Under the pieces are notes generated by a model. The model searched no databases and was not told where the DNA came from. It saw only the letters and a program-made list of their open reading frames with translations. Made by a program: the position numbers and the translations under genes. 64,000 nt of DNA, from positions 248,001 to 312,000 of the forward strand of contig NZ_JACHLK010000008.1 of NCBI RefSeq assembly GCF_014207955.1. Direction: 5' to 3'. Source of the DNA: Acidovorax soli. GTDB taxonomy: Bacteria > Pseudomonadota > Gammaproteobacteria > Burkholderiales > Burkholderiaceae_C. Positions 9,017 to 17,498 of this stretch are shown piece after piece. Each line of letters starts with the position of its first letter. Position 1 is the first letter of the stretch.

Positions 9017-10219
9017 TCAAACCAGTTCCTGCAGTACCAGCGTGGCCTGGCGCTCGGCACCCTCCGGGCCACGCAAGCGCAGGGCGAGCGCCGTGCCGGG
9101 CGGTGCGGCCAGCCGCTCGCGCAGCCAGCCGGCATCGCCCGCGCCCAGCCCGTGCCCCTGCACCGCCAGCAGTGCGTCGCCCGACCGCAGGCCGGCCTGG
9201 TCGGCGGGGCCGCCGGCCAGCACATGGAGCACCTCGAAGTGCGTGCCATTCCAGCGCGCCAGCAGGCCACTGCGTGGCCCGGCAAAGGGCTCGCCAAGGG
9301 CGGCCTGTGCGTCCAGGTACAGCGCACCGCCGGCCACGTCGATGGTGAGGGCAAAGCGCCGCCACAGTTCATTGCCCAGGTTGCCCATCCAGGCATCGCT
9401 GCCGAACAGGCCATCGGTGGCCAGCGCCAGGTGCACCGGCACCTGTGGCAACTGCCAGGGGCCGATGCCGAACTGCGGCAGCCGCGCCACATCGGCCCAG
9501 GTGATGCCGCCCACGCTCACGCCCGTGGGCATGCGCACGGCGGGTTGCAGCGCGGCGCGCAGGCCCAGCCGTTCCACCGTGGGCCTGAACAGCGTGACGG
9601 CGCCGCTGTCGCCCGTGTCCAGCGAGAACCAGCCCGCATGCCCGGCGGCGCTGGCCTGCACCAGCAGCTTGCCACCGGGCAGCACCTGCAGGGGCAGGCG
9701 CACGGCCCCGGGCGGCGGTGGCATGCGGCCGGGCAGGTCCAGCGTGAATTCGCCACGCGCAAAGTCCAGGTGCGTGGTGAAGGCGCGCCAGAGCGGCGCG
9801 CCCAGAATGCCGTCGTAGGCGAACTCAGCCGGCAGCGGTATGACGAAGGCCAGGGCCTGGCGCAGGCGCGCGCTGCCGCCCAGCACGATTTCGTCCACCC
9901 GGGTCCAGGGCACGGGCTGGTCCGAGGCCTGCGCGCCCGAGCTGGGCACCCGCTCCTCGGACAACACCAGCCCCAGCGCCTCGGCCGTGCGCGGGGTGAG
10001 CACATGCTGGTCGGCACCGGTGTCGAGCAGCAGGCGCAGCGGCCGGCCATTGGCCTGCGCCACCACCGACACATGGCTGAGATCGCGCTGCAGCGGCAGG
10101 GTGGTGGGGCCGCCGGCCAGGGCCTCGCCCTCGGGGCTGCGCCCCATCGAGCCGCCGCAGGCGGCCAGCAGGGGCACAGCGCTCAGCAGGCTGTGGCCCA
10201 GGAAATGTCGACGGCGCAT
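9017..10219 (-). CDS. Aspartyl protease family lipoprotein with PDZ domain
   Basis: A 400-residue predicted lipoprotein: MRRR start, hydrophobic LLSAVPLLAA and a lipobox cysteine at 21. Two retropepsin-like lobes follow, with LLLDTGAD (D66) and FSLDTGDS (D200) giving the two Asp-Thr-Gly motifs of an aspartic protease in one chain. A PDZ domain occupies about residues 310-390 (LAGGPADQAGLRSGDALLAV). The enzyme probably works at the envelope on unfolded or specific proteins. The 5' leader is unusual: the Shine-Dalgarno GGAG lies inside a perfect hairpin arm (see 10220-10247). Confidence 0.88.
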   Translation of the reverse strand: MRRRHFLGHSLLSAVPLLAACGGSMGRSPEGEALAGGPTTLPLQRDLSHVSVVAQANGRPLRLLLDTGADQHVLTPRTAEALGLVLSEERVPSSGAQASDQPVPWTRVDEIVLGGSARLRQALAFVIPLPAEFAYDGILGAPLWRAFTTHLDFARGEFTLDLPGRMPPPPGAVRLPLQVLPGGKLLVQASAAGHAGWFSLDTGDSGAVTLFRPTVERLGLRAALQPAVRMPTGVSVGGITWADVARLPQFGIGPWQLPQVPVHLALATDGLFGSDAWMGNLGNELWRRFALTIDVAGGALYLDAQAALGEPFAGPRSGLLARWNGTHFEVLHVLAGGPADQAGLRSGDALLAVQGHGLGAGDAGWLRERLAAPPGTALALRLRGPEGAERQATLVLQELV

Positions 10220-10247
10220 GGCAACTCCCGCAAAGCGATGGAGTTGC
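10220..10247 (-). promoter_or_regulatory. Leader hairpin covering the Shine-Dalgarno of the aspartyl protease gene
   Basis: In the minus-strand mRNA an 8-base arm GCAACUCC pairs perfectly with GGAGUUGC immediately before the start codon. The loop side can add an inner CGC-UUU-GCG stem after a 2-base bulge. The GGAG of the second arm is the only good ribosome-binding site, so translation should depend on opening the hairpin. It could act as an RNA thermometer, a translational switch or a protein-binding leader. Confidence 0.5.
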
Positions 10248-10260
10248 TATTAAACAGTAA

Positions 10261-10285
10261 AAATTTATTGTTTTGCAATAAATTT
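10261..10285. repeat. AT-rich perfect inverted repeat, promoter or terminator region
   Basis: AAATTTATTG at 10261-10270 and CAATAAATTT at 10276-10285 are exact inverted copies around a 5-base loop, in a short AT island within very GC-rich DNA. On the minus strand TTGCAA, 18 bases, then TTTAAT resembles a sigma-70 promoter for the aspartyl protease gene. The same hairpin followed by T residues could weakly terminate the histidine phosphatase transcript. Confidence 0.4.
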
Positions 10286-10290
10286 AGGTT

Positions 10291-10962
10291 TCACGCGTGC
10301 GTCAACCAATCCGCATGCTCCAGCGCCTGCAGGTGCGGCAAGGTGTTGAAAGTCTGCAGCATCAGGCGCTTGGGGCTGATGGTGAACTCCGTGACCGCGC
10401 TGTTGCGGATGCGCATGTTGAGCGCAATGGTCACCTCGGGCGCCGTGCCCAGCACCTGGCCCACGGCGGTCGAGATCGGGCCGCCGCTGCTCACCAGCAG
10501 CACCTTGTGGCCCACATGGTGCTGGCGCACATGGTCGAGCGCGCCGCGCACACCGGCGCTGAATTCGTTCCAGCTGGGCATGCCCTGCGGGCTGATGACG
10601 CCGGCCATCCACTGCGCGAGCGCGTCGCACAGCAGGCGAAAGTGGTGGCGGTACAGCTCGGGCGTGTCGGGCCGGGGCAGGGGCTGCGGGTGGATGGCGG
10701 CGATCAGCGCGTGGCTGTCGTACTCGTTGAGGCCGGGCATCTGCAGCACCTCGGGGGTGGTGCGCAGGCCCTCGGCAATGCCTTCGAGCGTTTGCGTGTG
10801 GCGGCGCAGCGTGCCGGTGATCACGGCATCGAAGGCCTGGCCGCGTTCACGCCAGTGCTCGCCCAGGCGCACCGCCTGTTCGCGCCCACGCGCACTGAGC
10901 TGGTCGTAGTCGTCTGCGCCAAACGAGGCCTGGCCGTGGCGCACGAGGTAAAGGGTTCCCAT
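10291..10962 (-). CDS. Histidine phosphatase family protein
   Basis: A 223-residue member of the phosphoglycerate-mutase-like phosphatase superfamily. The catalytic motif LVRHGQ is at residues 6-11 (phosphorylated His9), with GREQAVRLGEHW following and VSSGGPIS late, taking the place of the second-His region. Start chosen at 10962 because the RHG motif normally lies within the first ten residues. It is 84 bases downstream of the threonine-dehydratase-like gene and could be the last gene of that transcript. Substrate unknown. Confidence 0.85.
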   Translation of the reverse strand: MGTLYLVRHGQASFGADDYDQLSARGREQAVRLGEHWRERGQAFDAVITGTLRRHTQTLEGIAEGLRTTPEVLQMPGLNEYDSHALIAAIHPQPLPRPDTPELYRHHFRLLCDALAQWMAGVISPQGMPSWNEFSAGVRGALDHVRQHHVGHKVLLVSSGGPISTAVGQVLGTAPEVTIALNMRIRNSAVTEFTISPKRLMLQTFNTLPHLQALEHADWLTHA

Positions 10963-11046
10963 GCGCCGGATTGTGGGCAGGCACCGGCCTGGCCGTTTGT
11001 CTCCCAAGCGACCGGCGCAGCCGCGCCAGTAGCCTTGGAGACAGGT

Positions 11047-12033
11047 TCATCCCGCCAGCACGCGGCTGAACACGGGGGCGTCGACATTGCCGCCCGTGAG
11101 CGCCAGCCCCACGGCCTGGCCACGCAGGGCGTCGCGCTCCTGCAGCGCCGCAGCCAGGGCGGCCGCACCCGCGCCCTCGGCCACATTGTGCGTGTCGGTG
11201 TAGATCGCATGCATGGCCGCGGCCACCTCGGCATCCGTCACCTGCACGATGTGGTCGATGTGCGGCGCGAGGAGGGCCAGCGCCTGCGCATCAGCCACGC
11301 GGCAGGCCATGCCGTCGGCCAGCTCGGTGGTCACGGGCGCCTCGACCACGCGGCCCGCTGCCAGCGAATCGGCATAGGTCGTGGCATGGCTGCTCACCAC
11401 ACCGACGATGCGCACGCCATGGCCAAGCGCCAATTTGGCTGCGATGGCCGAGCAAGCGCCCGAGCCCTGGCCGATGGGCACGTAGACCACATTGAGCTGC
11501 GGTACGGCACGCAAAAACTCCCACCAGTAGGTGCTCACGCCGCGCAGCAGGTCGGCATGGAAGCTCGGCACCATGTGCGCCCCGCGCTCGGTAGCCAGCT
11601 GCATGGCGTGCTCGCGCGCTTCCTGGAAGTCGCTGCCGTGCTCGATCAGCGTGACGCCCAGCGCGCGCATGGCGGCATTCTTCTCGACCGAGTTGCCCCG
11701 GGGCACGACGATGGTGCAGGCCACGCCGTGCCGGCGCGCGGCCCAGCCCATGCTCTGGCCATGGTTGCCGCGCGTGGCGCTGACCACCTCGCGCGGCAGG
11801 GCTCCGCGCCGGGTCAACTGGTCGAAATAGGTCAGTCCGCCGCGGATCTTGAAGGCGCCCACGGGCGTGTGGTTCTCGTGCTTGAGCCAGCAGTCGGTAC
11901 CCAGGCGCTCGCTGAGCAGGCCCCAGCGGTACTGCGGCGTGGGCGCAAAGTCGCGGTACACGACCTCGGCCGCCGCCTCGATGTCGGCCAGGCTGGGCAG
12001 CCAGGGGAGGGTGGGGGTGGGCAGGGCACTCAT
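11047..12033 (-). CDS. Threonine-dehydratase-like PLP enzyme (fold type II)
   Basis: A 328-residue PLP-dependent lyase of the serine/threonine dehydratase family, which deaminates hydroxy amino acids through an enamine. The PLP lysine is K62 in VGAFKIRGG; RGNHGQS binds the cofactor region, the phosphate loop is GQGSGACS, and LTGGN lies near the C-terminus. There is no ACT regulatory domain, so this is the short catabolic type. It overlaps the upstream LysE gene by 4 bases (ATGA), which supports cotranslation. Threonine, serine or 3-hydroxyaspartate are all possible substrates. RidA in the same operon would hydrolyse the enamine or imine product. Confidence 0.85.
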   Translation of the reverse strand: MSALPTPTLPWLPSLADIEAAAEVVYRDFAPTPQYRWGLLSERLGTDCWLKHENHTPVGAFKIRGGLTYFDQLTRRGALPREVVSATRGNHGQSMGWAARRHGVACTIVVPRGNSVEKNAAMRALGVTLIEHGSDFQEAREHAMQLATERGAHMVPSFHADLLRGVSTYWWEFLRAVPQLNVVYVPIGQGSGACSAIAAKLALGHGVRIVGVVSSHATTYADSLAAGRVVEAPVTTELADGMACRVADAQALALLAPHIDHIVQVTDAEVAAAMHAIYTDTHNVAEGAGAAALAAALQERDALRGQAVGLALTGGNVDAPVFSRVLAG

Positions 12034-12668
12034 GCCGCAGGCCTCTTTTCGGCGAGCAGGCGCACGGCCAGCAGGCCCAGCACGGTGCCCATGACATAGC
12101 GCTGGGCGCGCATCCAGCCCTGGCTGCGGTTCATGAACAGCGCCACGCGGGCTGCGAACAGCACCAGCAGCGCATTCACCAGCCCGCTGATGCTGATCTG
12201 CACCGCGCCCAGGGAGAGGCTTTGCAGCAGCCACTGGCCACGCTCGGGGTGCAGAAACTGCGGAAAGAACGACAGGTAGAACATGGCCACCTTGGGGTTG
12301 AGCAGGTTGGTCATGAAGCCCATGAGGAAAAGCTTGCGCGGCGTGTCGTGCGGCAGGTCGCGCGCCTCGAAGGGCGCGGCACCGCCGGGCTTCACGGCCT
12401 GCCAGGCCAGCCACAGCAGGTAGGCCGCACCCGCGATGCGGATCGCGTCAAAGGCCATGGGCACGGCGGCCAGCAGGGCCGTGAGGCCGAGCGAGGCCGC
12501 CAGCAGGTGCACGCCAAAGCCCGCCAGCACACCGGCCAGCGAGAGCAGGCCGGCACGCGGCCCCTGCGTGAGGCTGCGCGAGACGCAGTAGACCATGTTG
12601 GGCCCGGGCGTGAGCACGAGCAGCAGCGCAGCGAGCGCAAAGAGCATCAGTTCCTGGGGTGTGAGCAT
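12030..12668 (-). CDS. LysE/RhtB family amino-acid exporter
   Basis: A 212-residue inner-membrane exporter with about six hydrophobic helices. The family signature TPGPNMVYCVSRS is at about residues 20-32 and FMTNLLNPKVAMFYLSFFPQF about residues 117-137. Family members export amino acids or homoserine-like compounds. The gene overlaps the dehydratase by 4 bases and starts 6 bases after the VOC gene. It is the second LysE-type exporter of this run (the other is at 19204-19818) and the two are not close copies. Confidence 0.9.
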   Translation of the reverse strand: MLTPQELMLFALAALLLVLTPGPNMVYCVSRSLTQGPRAGLLSLAGVLAGFGVHLLAASLGLTALLAAVPMAFDAIRIAGAAYLLWLAWQAVKPGGAAPFEARDLPHDTPRKLFLMGFMTNLLNPKVAMFYLSFFPQFLHPERGQWLLQSLSLGAVQISISGLVNALLVLFAARVALFMNRSQGWMRAQRYVMGTVLGLLAVRLLAEKRPAA

Positions 12669-12674
12669 GGGGGC

Positions 12675-13400
12675 TTACTCCGTTGAGGGGGTGGAGGGGG
12701 GCGGGGCCGAGCGCAGGACCACAGGGCCGCGCGGTGTGGTCAGCGTCGCCTGCAGCAGCGGCACCGGGCCGGCGCTGGCCGGGGCAAGGATGCGCAGGCC
12801 GGCGGCATCGCAAGCCGCAGCGAGGGCCGTGCCGTCGGGGTGCTGCAGCGTGAGCGACTGCAGCTGCACGCCGCTGTCCGGCAGGTGGTCGCAGGGGTGT
12901 GCGGCACCCCACTGGATCAGCGTGGGCAGACAACCGTCCCACAGGCGCCGGCCGTCGGGCCGCACCGTGATCTGCCACTGCAGCAGGCCCTGCGGCGTGG
13001 GGCGGCTGGCGGCGATGGCGCGGCCCCGGTCCACGCCCAGGGCGGCCAATGCGCCCAGGCTGGCCGCCACATCGGGCACCGAGGCCACCCAGTGGATGGG
13101 CTGCGGGCCGTGTGCGGCCATCTGCTGTTGCAGCGCGGCGTCGTCCATGTCGAACCAGCGCCGGTCGCCATCGGGGATGGTCTTGGTGCCCACGGGGTTG
13201 ATCGCGATGATCTCCAGGTAGGCACGCGGGTGCGTGGGGCTGGAGATGTTGAGCAGGCGGTTGTGCGTGCCCATCAACGGGTGCTCGCCGCCGCCTGCGG
13301 GCGTGACGCCCAGTGTGCGTTCGCACCATGCAACGCCCGTGGCCAGGTCGCTGGCCAGCACCACCAGGTGGTCGACGCAGGGGGCAGCGGGTGCCGTCAC
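12675..13400 (-). CDS. VOC-superfamily protein (glyoxalase-like domain)
   Basis: A 241-residue protein starting with GTG at 13400, which overlaps the stop of the PhzF gene by 4 bases (GTGA). It has the glyoxalase-like domain found in many Comamonadaceae: an N-terminal DHLVVLASDL segment with a possible metal-binding His, GGEHPLMGTHNRLL, and AYLEIIAINP in the middle. These proteins bind or isomerise small compounds through a metal in a paired beta-alpha-beta-beta-beta fold; the substrate here is unknown. The end is low in conservation and Pro/Ser rich. No ATG fits the reading frame at the domain start, so GTG is the likely start. Confidence 0.75.
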   Translation of the reverse strand: MTAPAAPCVDHLVVLASDLATGVAWCERTLGVTPAGGGEHPLMGTHNRLLNISSPTHPRAYLEIIAINPVGTKTIPDGDRRWFDMDDAALQQQMAAHGPQPIHWVASVPDVAASLGALAALGVDRGRAIAASRPTPQGLLQWQITVRPDGRRLWDGCLPTLIQWGAAHPCDHLPDSGVQLQSLTLQHPDGTALAAACDAAGLRILAPASAGPVPLLQATLTTPRGPVVLRSAPPPSTPSTE

Positions 13401-14275
13401 AGCAGCACCTCGCCCTGCACGCAGGTCACCGAGTGGCCGCCGATCCAGATGTCGGCGCCCTCCTGGTGCACATGCACGCGCCCGGCGCGGCCCAGGGCCG
13501 TGCCCTGGCTGGCGATGTAACTCGTGGGCGCCAGGCCTGCGCCGATCAGCCACTGCGCCAGGGCGGCATTCAGGCTGCCCGTCACGGGATCTTCCGCCAG
13601 GCCCGCATTGCCGGGGAAGAAGGCCCGCACCTCGAAGGCGATGTCCTCGCGCGAGGTATCGGCGCCGATCACGCCGACCTTGCCGCGCGGCCCCACCACG
13701 CCGATGTCCAGGCCCGCGAGGATGGCGCTGTCGGGCCGCAGCGCCAGCACCTGTTCGGCCGATTTCAACATCACGCCGCGCCACTTGGGGCCGTTGTCGC
13801 ACCAGGCGTGGTGCAGGATGTCGCTGCGGGGAACGCCCAGGCCGCGCGCGATCAGCGCCACATCGGCCTCGTCCAGCGGGCCGCTGCGCAGGCGCTCGGG
13901 GGCGGCAAAGGCCAGGCGCGCACCGTCCTGGCGCAGCGGCACCAGGCCCACGCCGCATTCCTGCACCACCCGGCCCGGTGTCTGCGGCTGGCCGCCGGCG
14001 CCCAGCCAGGCATGGCAACTGCCCAGTGTGGGGTGGCCGGCAAACGGCAGTTCGCGCCCGGGGCAGAAGATGCGCACGCGGTAGTCGGCGCCGGCCGCGC
14101 GGCCCTCGGGGGTGGGCGGCAGCAAAAAGGTGGCTTCCGACAGGTTGGTCCAGTTCGTGAACTCCTGCATGGCCTCGGTGCTGATGCCCTCGCCATCGAG
14201 CACCACGGCCAGCGGGTTGCCGCGGTAGGCCTGGTCGGTGAAGACGTCGACTTGCTGGAAGGGGCGCAGTTTCAT
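13397..14275 (-). CDS. PhzF family isomerase/epimerase, copy 1
   Basis: A 292-residue member of the PhzF (diaminopimelate-epimerase fold) family. Features seen: FQQVDVFTDQAYRGNPLAVV at the N-terminus, catalytic-type Glu47 in NLSEATF, PFAGHPTLG (about 78-86), and DPVTGSLNAALAQWL, which forms the second half-site. Family members act as isomerases or epimerases on small acids; only phenazine PhzF is well defined. The next PhzF gene lies 155 bases upstream on the same strand, and the gap contains a 16-bp palindrome (CACCTGC-gg-GCAGGTG at 14377-14392). Specific substrate unknown. Confidence 0.88.
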   Translation of the reverse strand: MKLRPFQQVDVFTDQAYRGNPLAVVLDGEGISTEAMQEFTNWTNLSEATFLLPPTPEGRAAGADYRVRIFCPGRELPFAGHPTLGSCHAWLGAGGQPQTPGRVVQECGVGLVPLRQDGARLAFAAPERLRSGPLDEADVALIARGLGVPRSDILHHAWCDNGPKWRGVMLKSAEQVLALRPDSAILAGLDIGVVGPRGKVGVIGADTSREDIAFEVRAFFPGNAGLAEDPVTGSLNAALAQWLIGAGLAPTSYIASQGTALGRAGRVHVHQEGADIWIGGHSVTCVQGEVLL

Positions 14276-14430
14276 GGTGGAGTGCCTGTCTCGGTGGTGG
14301 TGGGTTGAATGAACAAGAGAACAAGAAAAGAGGTCGGTGCTGCGGCCACGCCAGGGGGCTGGCCTGGGGCCATGGGCACCTGCGGGCAGGTGGGGTCAGC
14401 CGCCGGCGCGGATCGGAAGGGAGGACGGTT

Positions 14431-15291
14431 TCAGAGCAGCACCGTCCCTTCGATGCAGGTGACGGAGCGCCCGCCCACCCAGACCTGGTGGTCGTCCTGG
14501 CGGATGTGCACGCGGCCCGCGCGGCCCAGGCATTCGCCCTGGGCCACCTGGTAGTGGTGCGGTGCCAGGCCTTCGGCGATCAGCCATTCGGCCAGGCTGG
14601 CATTGAGGCTGCCGGTCACCGGGTCCTCGCGGTTGCCCATGGGCGCGGCAAAGGCGCGCACCACCACGCCGGGGCGGCTGGCGTCGCTGGCCTCCTTGCC
14701 CACGTGCACCACGCCGACCGACTGGCCCAGGTCCATGAGCCGCGCATGGTCGGGCTGCAGGCCGAGCACGGTGTCGGCGCTGTCCAGCAGCATGCCCAGC
14801 CACACGGGGCCGTTGTCCAGCAGCTGGGTGCCCAGGATCTGCGCCGGGCGCACGCCCAGGGCACTGGCGATCAGCGGCACCAGCGCCGGGCTGGGCGCGC
14901 TGCGCGTGAGCGGCGGGGCGGCAAAGGCCAGGGTGTGGTCCTCGCGCCGGATGCGCACCAGGCCCAGGGCACATTCCTGCACCACCAGCCCCTGCTGGCG
15001 GGGCGTGTTGCCGGCCTGCAGCCAGGCGTGGCAGGTGCCCAGCGTGGGGTGTCCGGCAAAAGGCAACTCGCCTTGCGGGCTGAAGATGCGCAGCCGGTAG
15101 TCGGCCCCGTTCGCTCGGCCGGCCTCGGTGGGCGGCAGCAGAAAGGTGGTTTCCGACAGGTTCATCCACGCCGCAAAGCGGCGCATGTCCGCATCGCTCA
15201 GGTCTTCGGCCTGCAGCACCACGGCCACGGGGTTGCCGTCGCCGGGGCGGTCGCTGAAGACGTCGATCTGCTTGAACGGGCGTGGCTGCAT
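14431..15291 (-). CDS. PhzF family isomerase/epimerase, copy 2
   Basis: A 286-residue paralogue of the PhzF gene just downstream. Shared blocks include PFKQIDVFSDRPGDGNPVAVV, NLSETTFLLPP with the catalytic-type Glu, PFAGHPTLGTCHAWL and DPVTGSLNASLAEWL. The two proteins are clearly related but have diverged at many positions, so the duplication is not recent. The start at 15291 places the conserved N-terminus at residue 1; longer in-frame starts would add an Arg/Ala-rich leader. The GST gene ends 29 bases upstream. Confidence 0.88.
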   Translation of the reverse strand: MQPRPFKQIDVFSDRPGDGNPVAVVLQAEDLSDADMRRFAAWMNLSETTFLLPPTEAGRANGADYRLRIFSPQGELPFAGHPTLGTCHAWLQAGNTPRQQGLVVQECALGLVRIRREDHTLAFAAPPLTRSAPSPALVPLIASALGVRPAQILGTQLLDNGPVWLGMLLDSADTVLGLQPDHARLMDLGQSVGVVHVGKEASDASRPGVVVRAFAAPMGNREDPVTGSLNASLAEWLIAEGLAPHHYQVAQGECLGRAGRVHIRQDDHQVWVGGRSVTCIEGTVLL

Positions 15292-15320
15292 GGTGCGATC
15301 TCTGGCGGGTGGTCGTCCGC

Positions 15321-15947
15321 TCAGGATAACGGCTGATCGAGCACGCCGCGCGCGCCGGGGCGCGCGCTCACCGCCTGGTACCAGCGCTCCAGGTGCGGCC
15401 GTGCGGTCCGTTCCTGGGGCAGACCCCACCAGCGGTGGATCTCGCAGCCCACGGGGATGTCGGCCATGGTGAAGTGTTCACCGGCCAGATAGGGCTGGCG
15501 CGCCAGGTGGGCGTCCAGCAGGTCCATCAGCGGCTCGGTGGCGGCCACCGAGGCGGCGATCAGCGCCTCGCTGCGCTGCGCGGCCGGCGTGCGTATCCAC
15601 TGGATGAAGGCATCGCGCCCGGCCGGGTTCAGCGTGGTCTGCTGCCAGTCCATCCACTGCTCGGCGGCAAAGCGGGCGGCGATGTCCTCGGGGTAGAGGC
15701 TGCCCGGCGCATGCCGGGCGCACAGGTAGCGCACGATGGGGTTGGATTCCCACAGCACCACACCGGTGTCCTCGTCCTCGATCAGCGGCACCAGGCCGTT
15801 GGGATTCATCGCGAGGTAGCGCGCTTCGCGCACGATGCCGAACTGCCCGCCGGCATCGGTGCGCTGCAGGCTGATGCCGAGCTCCTGCGCGGCCCACACG
15901 ACCTTGCGCACGTTGATCGACGACAGCCGTCCCCACAGGCGCAGCAT
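15321..15947 (-). CDS. Glutathione S-transferase family protein
   Basis: A 208-residue two-domain GST. The N-terminal thioredoxin-like domain begins MLRLWGRLSSINVRKVVWAA, with Ser9 or Ser10 in the position of the glutathione-activating residue, and LVPLIEDEDTGVVLWESNPIVRYL carries the cis-Pro and ESNPI motif that binds glutathione. The C-terminal helical domain follows, with FTMADIPVG at about 165-173. It lies 5 bases after the aminotransferase gene, so it belongs to the same transcript. It may conjugate or isomerise an electrophilic intermediate of the pathway. Confidence 0.9.
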   Translation of the reverse strand: MLRLWGRLSSINVRKVVWAAQELGISLQRTDAGGQFGIVREARYLAMNPNGLVPLIEDEDTGVVLWESNPIVRYLCARHAPGSLYPEDIAARFAAEQWMDWQQTTLNPAGRDAFIQWIRTPAAQRSEALIAASVAATEPLMDLLDAHLARQPYLAGEHFTMADIPVGCEIHRWWGLPQERTARPHLERWYQAVSARPGARGVLDQPLS

Positions 15948-15952
15948 GGCGC

Positions 15953-17152
15953 TCAGCCCTTGGCCTGGTGGTCGCGGATGGCGGCGGCCAGCGCGGCGAT
16001 GCCGGTGGCGATCTGCTCGGCCGTGGAGGTCACGAACGACAGGCGCAGCGTGCGGTGGTCGGCATCGTCGGCGTAGAAGGCGGCGCCGGGCACGAAGGCC
16101 ACATTGCGCTCCACGGCCTTGGGCAAGAGTTCGATGGCGCTCACGCCCTCGGGCAGGCGCAGCCACAGGAACATGCCGCCGTCCGGCTTGTTCCACTCGA
16201 CGGACAGGCCCTGCATCTCCTTGGTGAGCGCGGCCAGCATGGCGTCGCGCTGCTCTTTGTACAGCGCGCGGATGGTGGGCACGTGCTTGTCCAGGAAGCC
16301 GCCCTTCATCACCTCGGCCACCATGCGCTGGTTGTAGCCGGGCGTGTGCAGGTCGGCCGCCTGCTTGGCCTGCAGCAGCTTGGGGTAGACCGACTTGGGC
16401 GCCACCAGGAAGCCCAGGCGCAGGCCCGGGGCCAGCACCTTGGAGAACGAGCCCATGTAGATGCAGCCTTCGGGGTTGCGCGCGGTCAGCGGCGCGGGCG
16501 GCGGGTTGTCGAACCACAGGTCGCCGTAGGGGTTGTCTTCGACCAGCGGCAGGTTCAGCTCGGCCGCCTTGGCCACCAGCGCGGCACGGCGCGCATCGCT
16601 CATGGTGCGGCCCGTGGGGTTCTGGAAGTTGGGCAGCACGTACAGGAAGCGCGCCTTGTCGGCACCCGTGCCGACCTTGGCCACCAGGTCGTCGACCAGC
16701 ACACCCTCGTCATCGCTGGCTACGGCCACCACCTTGGGTTCCATGGGCGTGAAGGCCTGGATGGCGCCCAGGTAGGTGGGCGTCTCCACCAGCACACGGC
16801 TGTCGGTATCGATCAGCACCTTGGCGATCAGGTCCAGGCCCTGCTGCGAGCCGGTGGTGATCAGCACCTGGTCGGGGCTCACGTCCCAGGGCAGGAAGTC
16901 GGCGATGGCCTCGCGCAGCGGGCCGAAGCCTTCGCTCGCGGCGTACTGCAGGGCCGAAGGGCCGTCATTGGCCAGCACGGCGGCCGAGGCCGCAGCAAAC
17001 GCCGCGACAGGGAAAGTCTTGGGCGAGGGCAGGCCGCCGGCCAGGCTGATGATGCCGGGCTTCTCGGTGACCTTGAGGATTTCGCGGATCACCGAGGGGT
17101 TCATGCGCTCGGCGCGGCGGGCCAGGGTCCAGGTTGTTGGCAGGTCGTTCAT
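15953..17152 (-). CDS. PLP-dependent class I aminotransferase (LysN/2-aminoadipate type)
   Basis: A 399-residue fold-type I aminotransferase without an HTH domain. It matches the 2-aminoadipate (LysN)/multifunctional aminotransferase group: ISLAGGLPSPKTFP at 35-48, NFQNPTGRTMS about 175-185, and PLP lysine K238 in GSFSKVLAPGLRLG. It transfers amino groups between an amino acid and 2-oxoglutarate; the preferred amino donor is not deducible. The start at 17152 fits homologues. The small cupin gene ends 2 bases before it. The MocR-like regulator at 19957 shares this fold and may sense the same compound. Confidence 0.9.
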   Translation of the reverse strand: MNDLPTTWTLARRAERMNPSVIREILKVTEKPGIISLAGGLPSPKTFPVAAFAAASAAVLANDGPSALQYAASEGFGPLREAIADFLPWDVSPDQVLITTGSQQGLDLIAKVLIDTDSRVLVETPTYLGAIQAFTPMEPKVVAVASDDEGVLVDDLVAKVGTGADKARFLYVLPNFQNPTGRTMSDARRAALVAKAAELNLPLVEDNPYGDLWFDNPPPAPLTARNPEGCIYMGSFSKVLAPGLRLGFLVAPKSVYPKLLQAKQAADLHTPGYNQRMVAEVMKGGFLDKHVPTIRALYKEQRDAMLAALTKEMQGLSVEWNKPDGGMFLWLRLPEGVSAIELLPKAVERNVAFVPGAAFYADDADHRTLRLSFVTSTAEQIATGIAALAAAIRDHQAKG

Positions 17153-17154
17153 GT

Positions 17155-17478
17155 TCACTCTCGTTCTCCTCCGGGTGGGCCCCAAAAGACCACCCACGTT
17201 GCAAAGTCGTCAGAAAAATCTTCAAAGCGGTGGGGTTGGCCCGCCGGTACGAAAAACGCATCGCCAGGCGCAAAGCGGTGCCGCTCCTGCCCCTGCACGA
17301 ATTGTCCCCGCCCGCTGTGGATGAAGTACAGCTCATCCTGGGCGTGCGGTTGCTGCGGGTCGTGCCCGCGCGGTGCATACAGTTCCGTGCGCATGCTGCC
17401 ATGCGCGATCAGTTCGGCAAAACGCTCCCCGTTCGGCCCCGGGAGCCGCGCAAGTCCTTGTTCCACCGAGTATTTCAT
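17155..17478 (-). CDS. Small cupin-domain protein
   Basis: A 107-residue single-domain cupin. The first motif is HAQDELYFIHSGRGQF (about 45-60), giving a His and a Glu that can bind metal, and the second is GDAFFVPAGQPHRFEDFS with its His at about 82. Such small cupins serve as isomerases, oxygenases or binding proteins. It lies 20 bases after the DHWC cupin and 2 bases before the aminotransferase, so it is surely in the operon. Not assignable to a reaction. Confidence 0.8.
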   Translation of the reverse strand: MKYSVEQGLARLPGPNGERFAELIAHGSMRTELYAPRGHDPQQPHAQDELYFIHSGRGQFVQGQERHRFAPGDAFFVPAGQPHRFEDFSDDFATWVVFWGPPGGERE

Positions 17479-17498
17479 AGTGCCAGAGCCCTTGCCCT

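Noticed and set aside
6673..9492. A 939-codon minus-strand frame over several genes
   Set aside because: It crosses the alaX, DUF1569 and creatininase genes in another frame and its composition is not protein-like.
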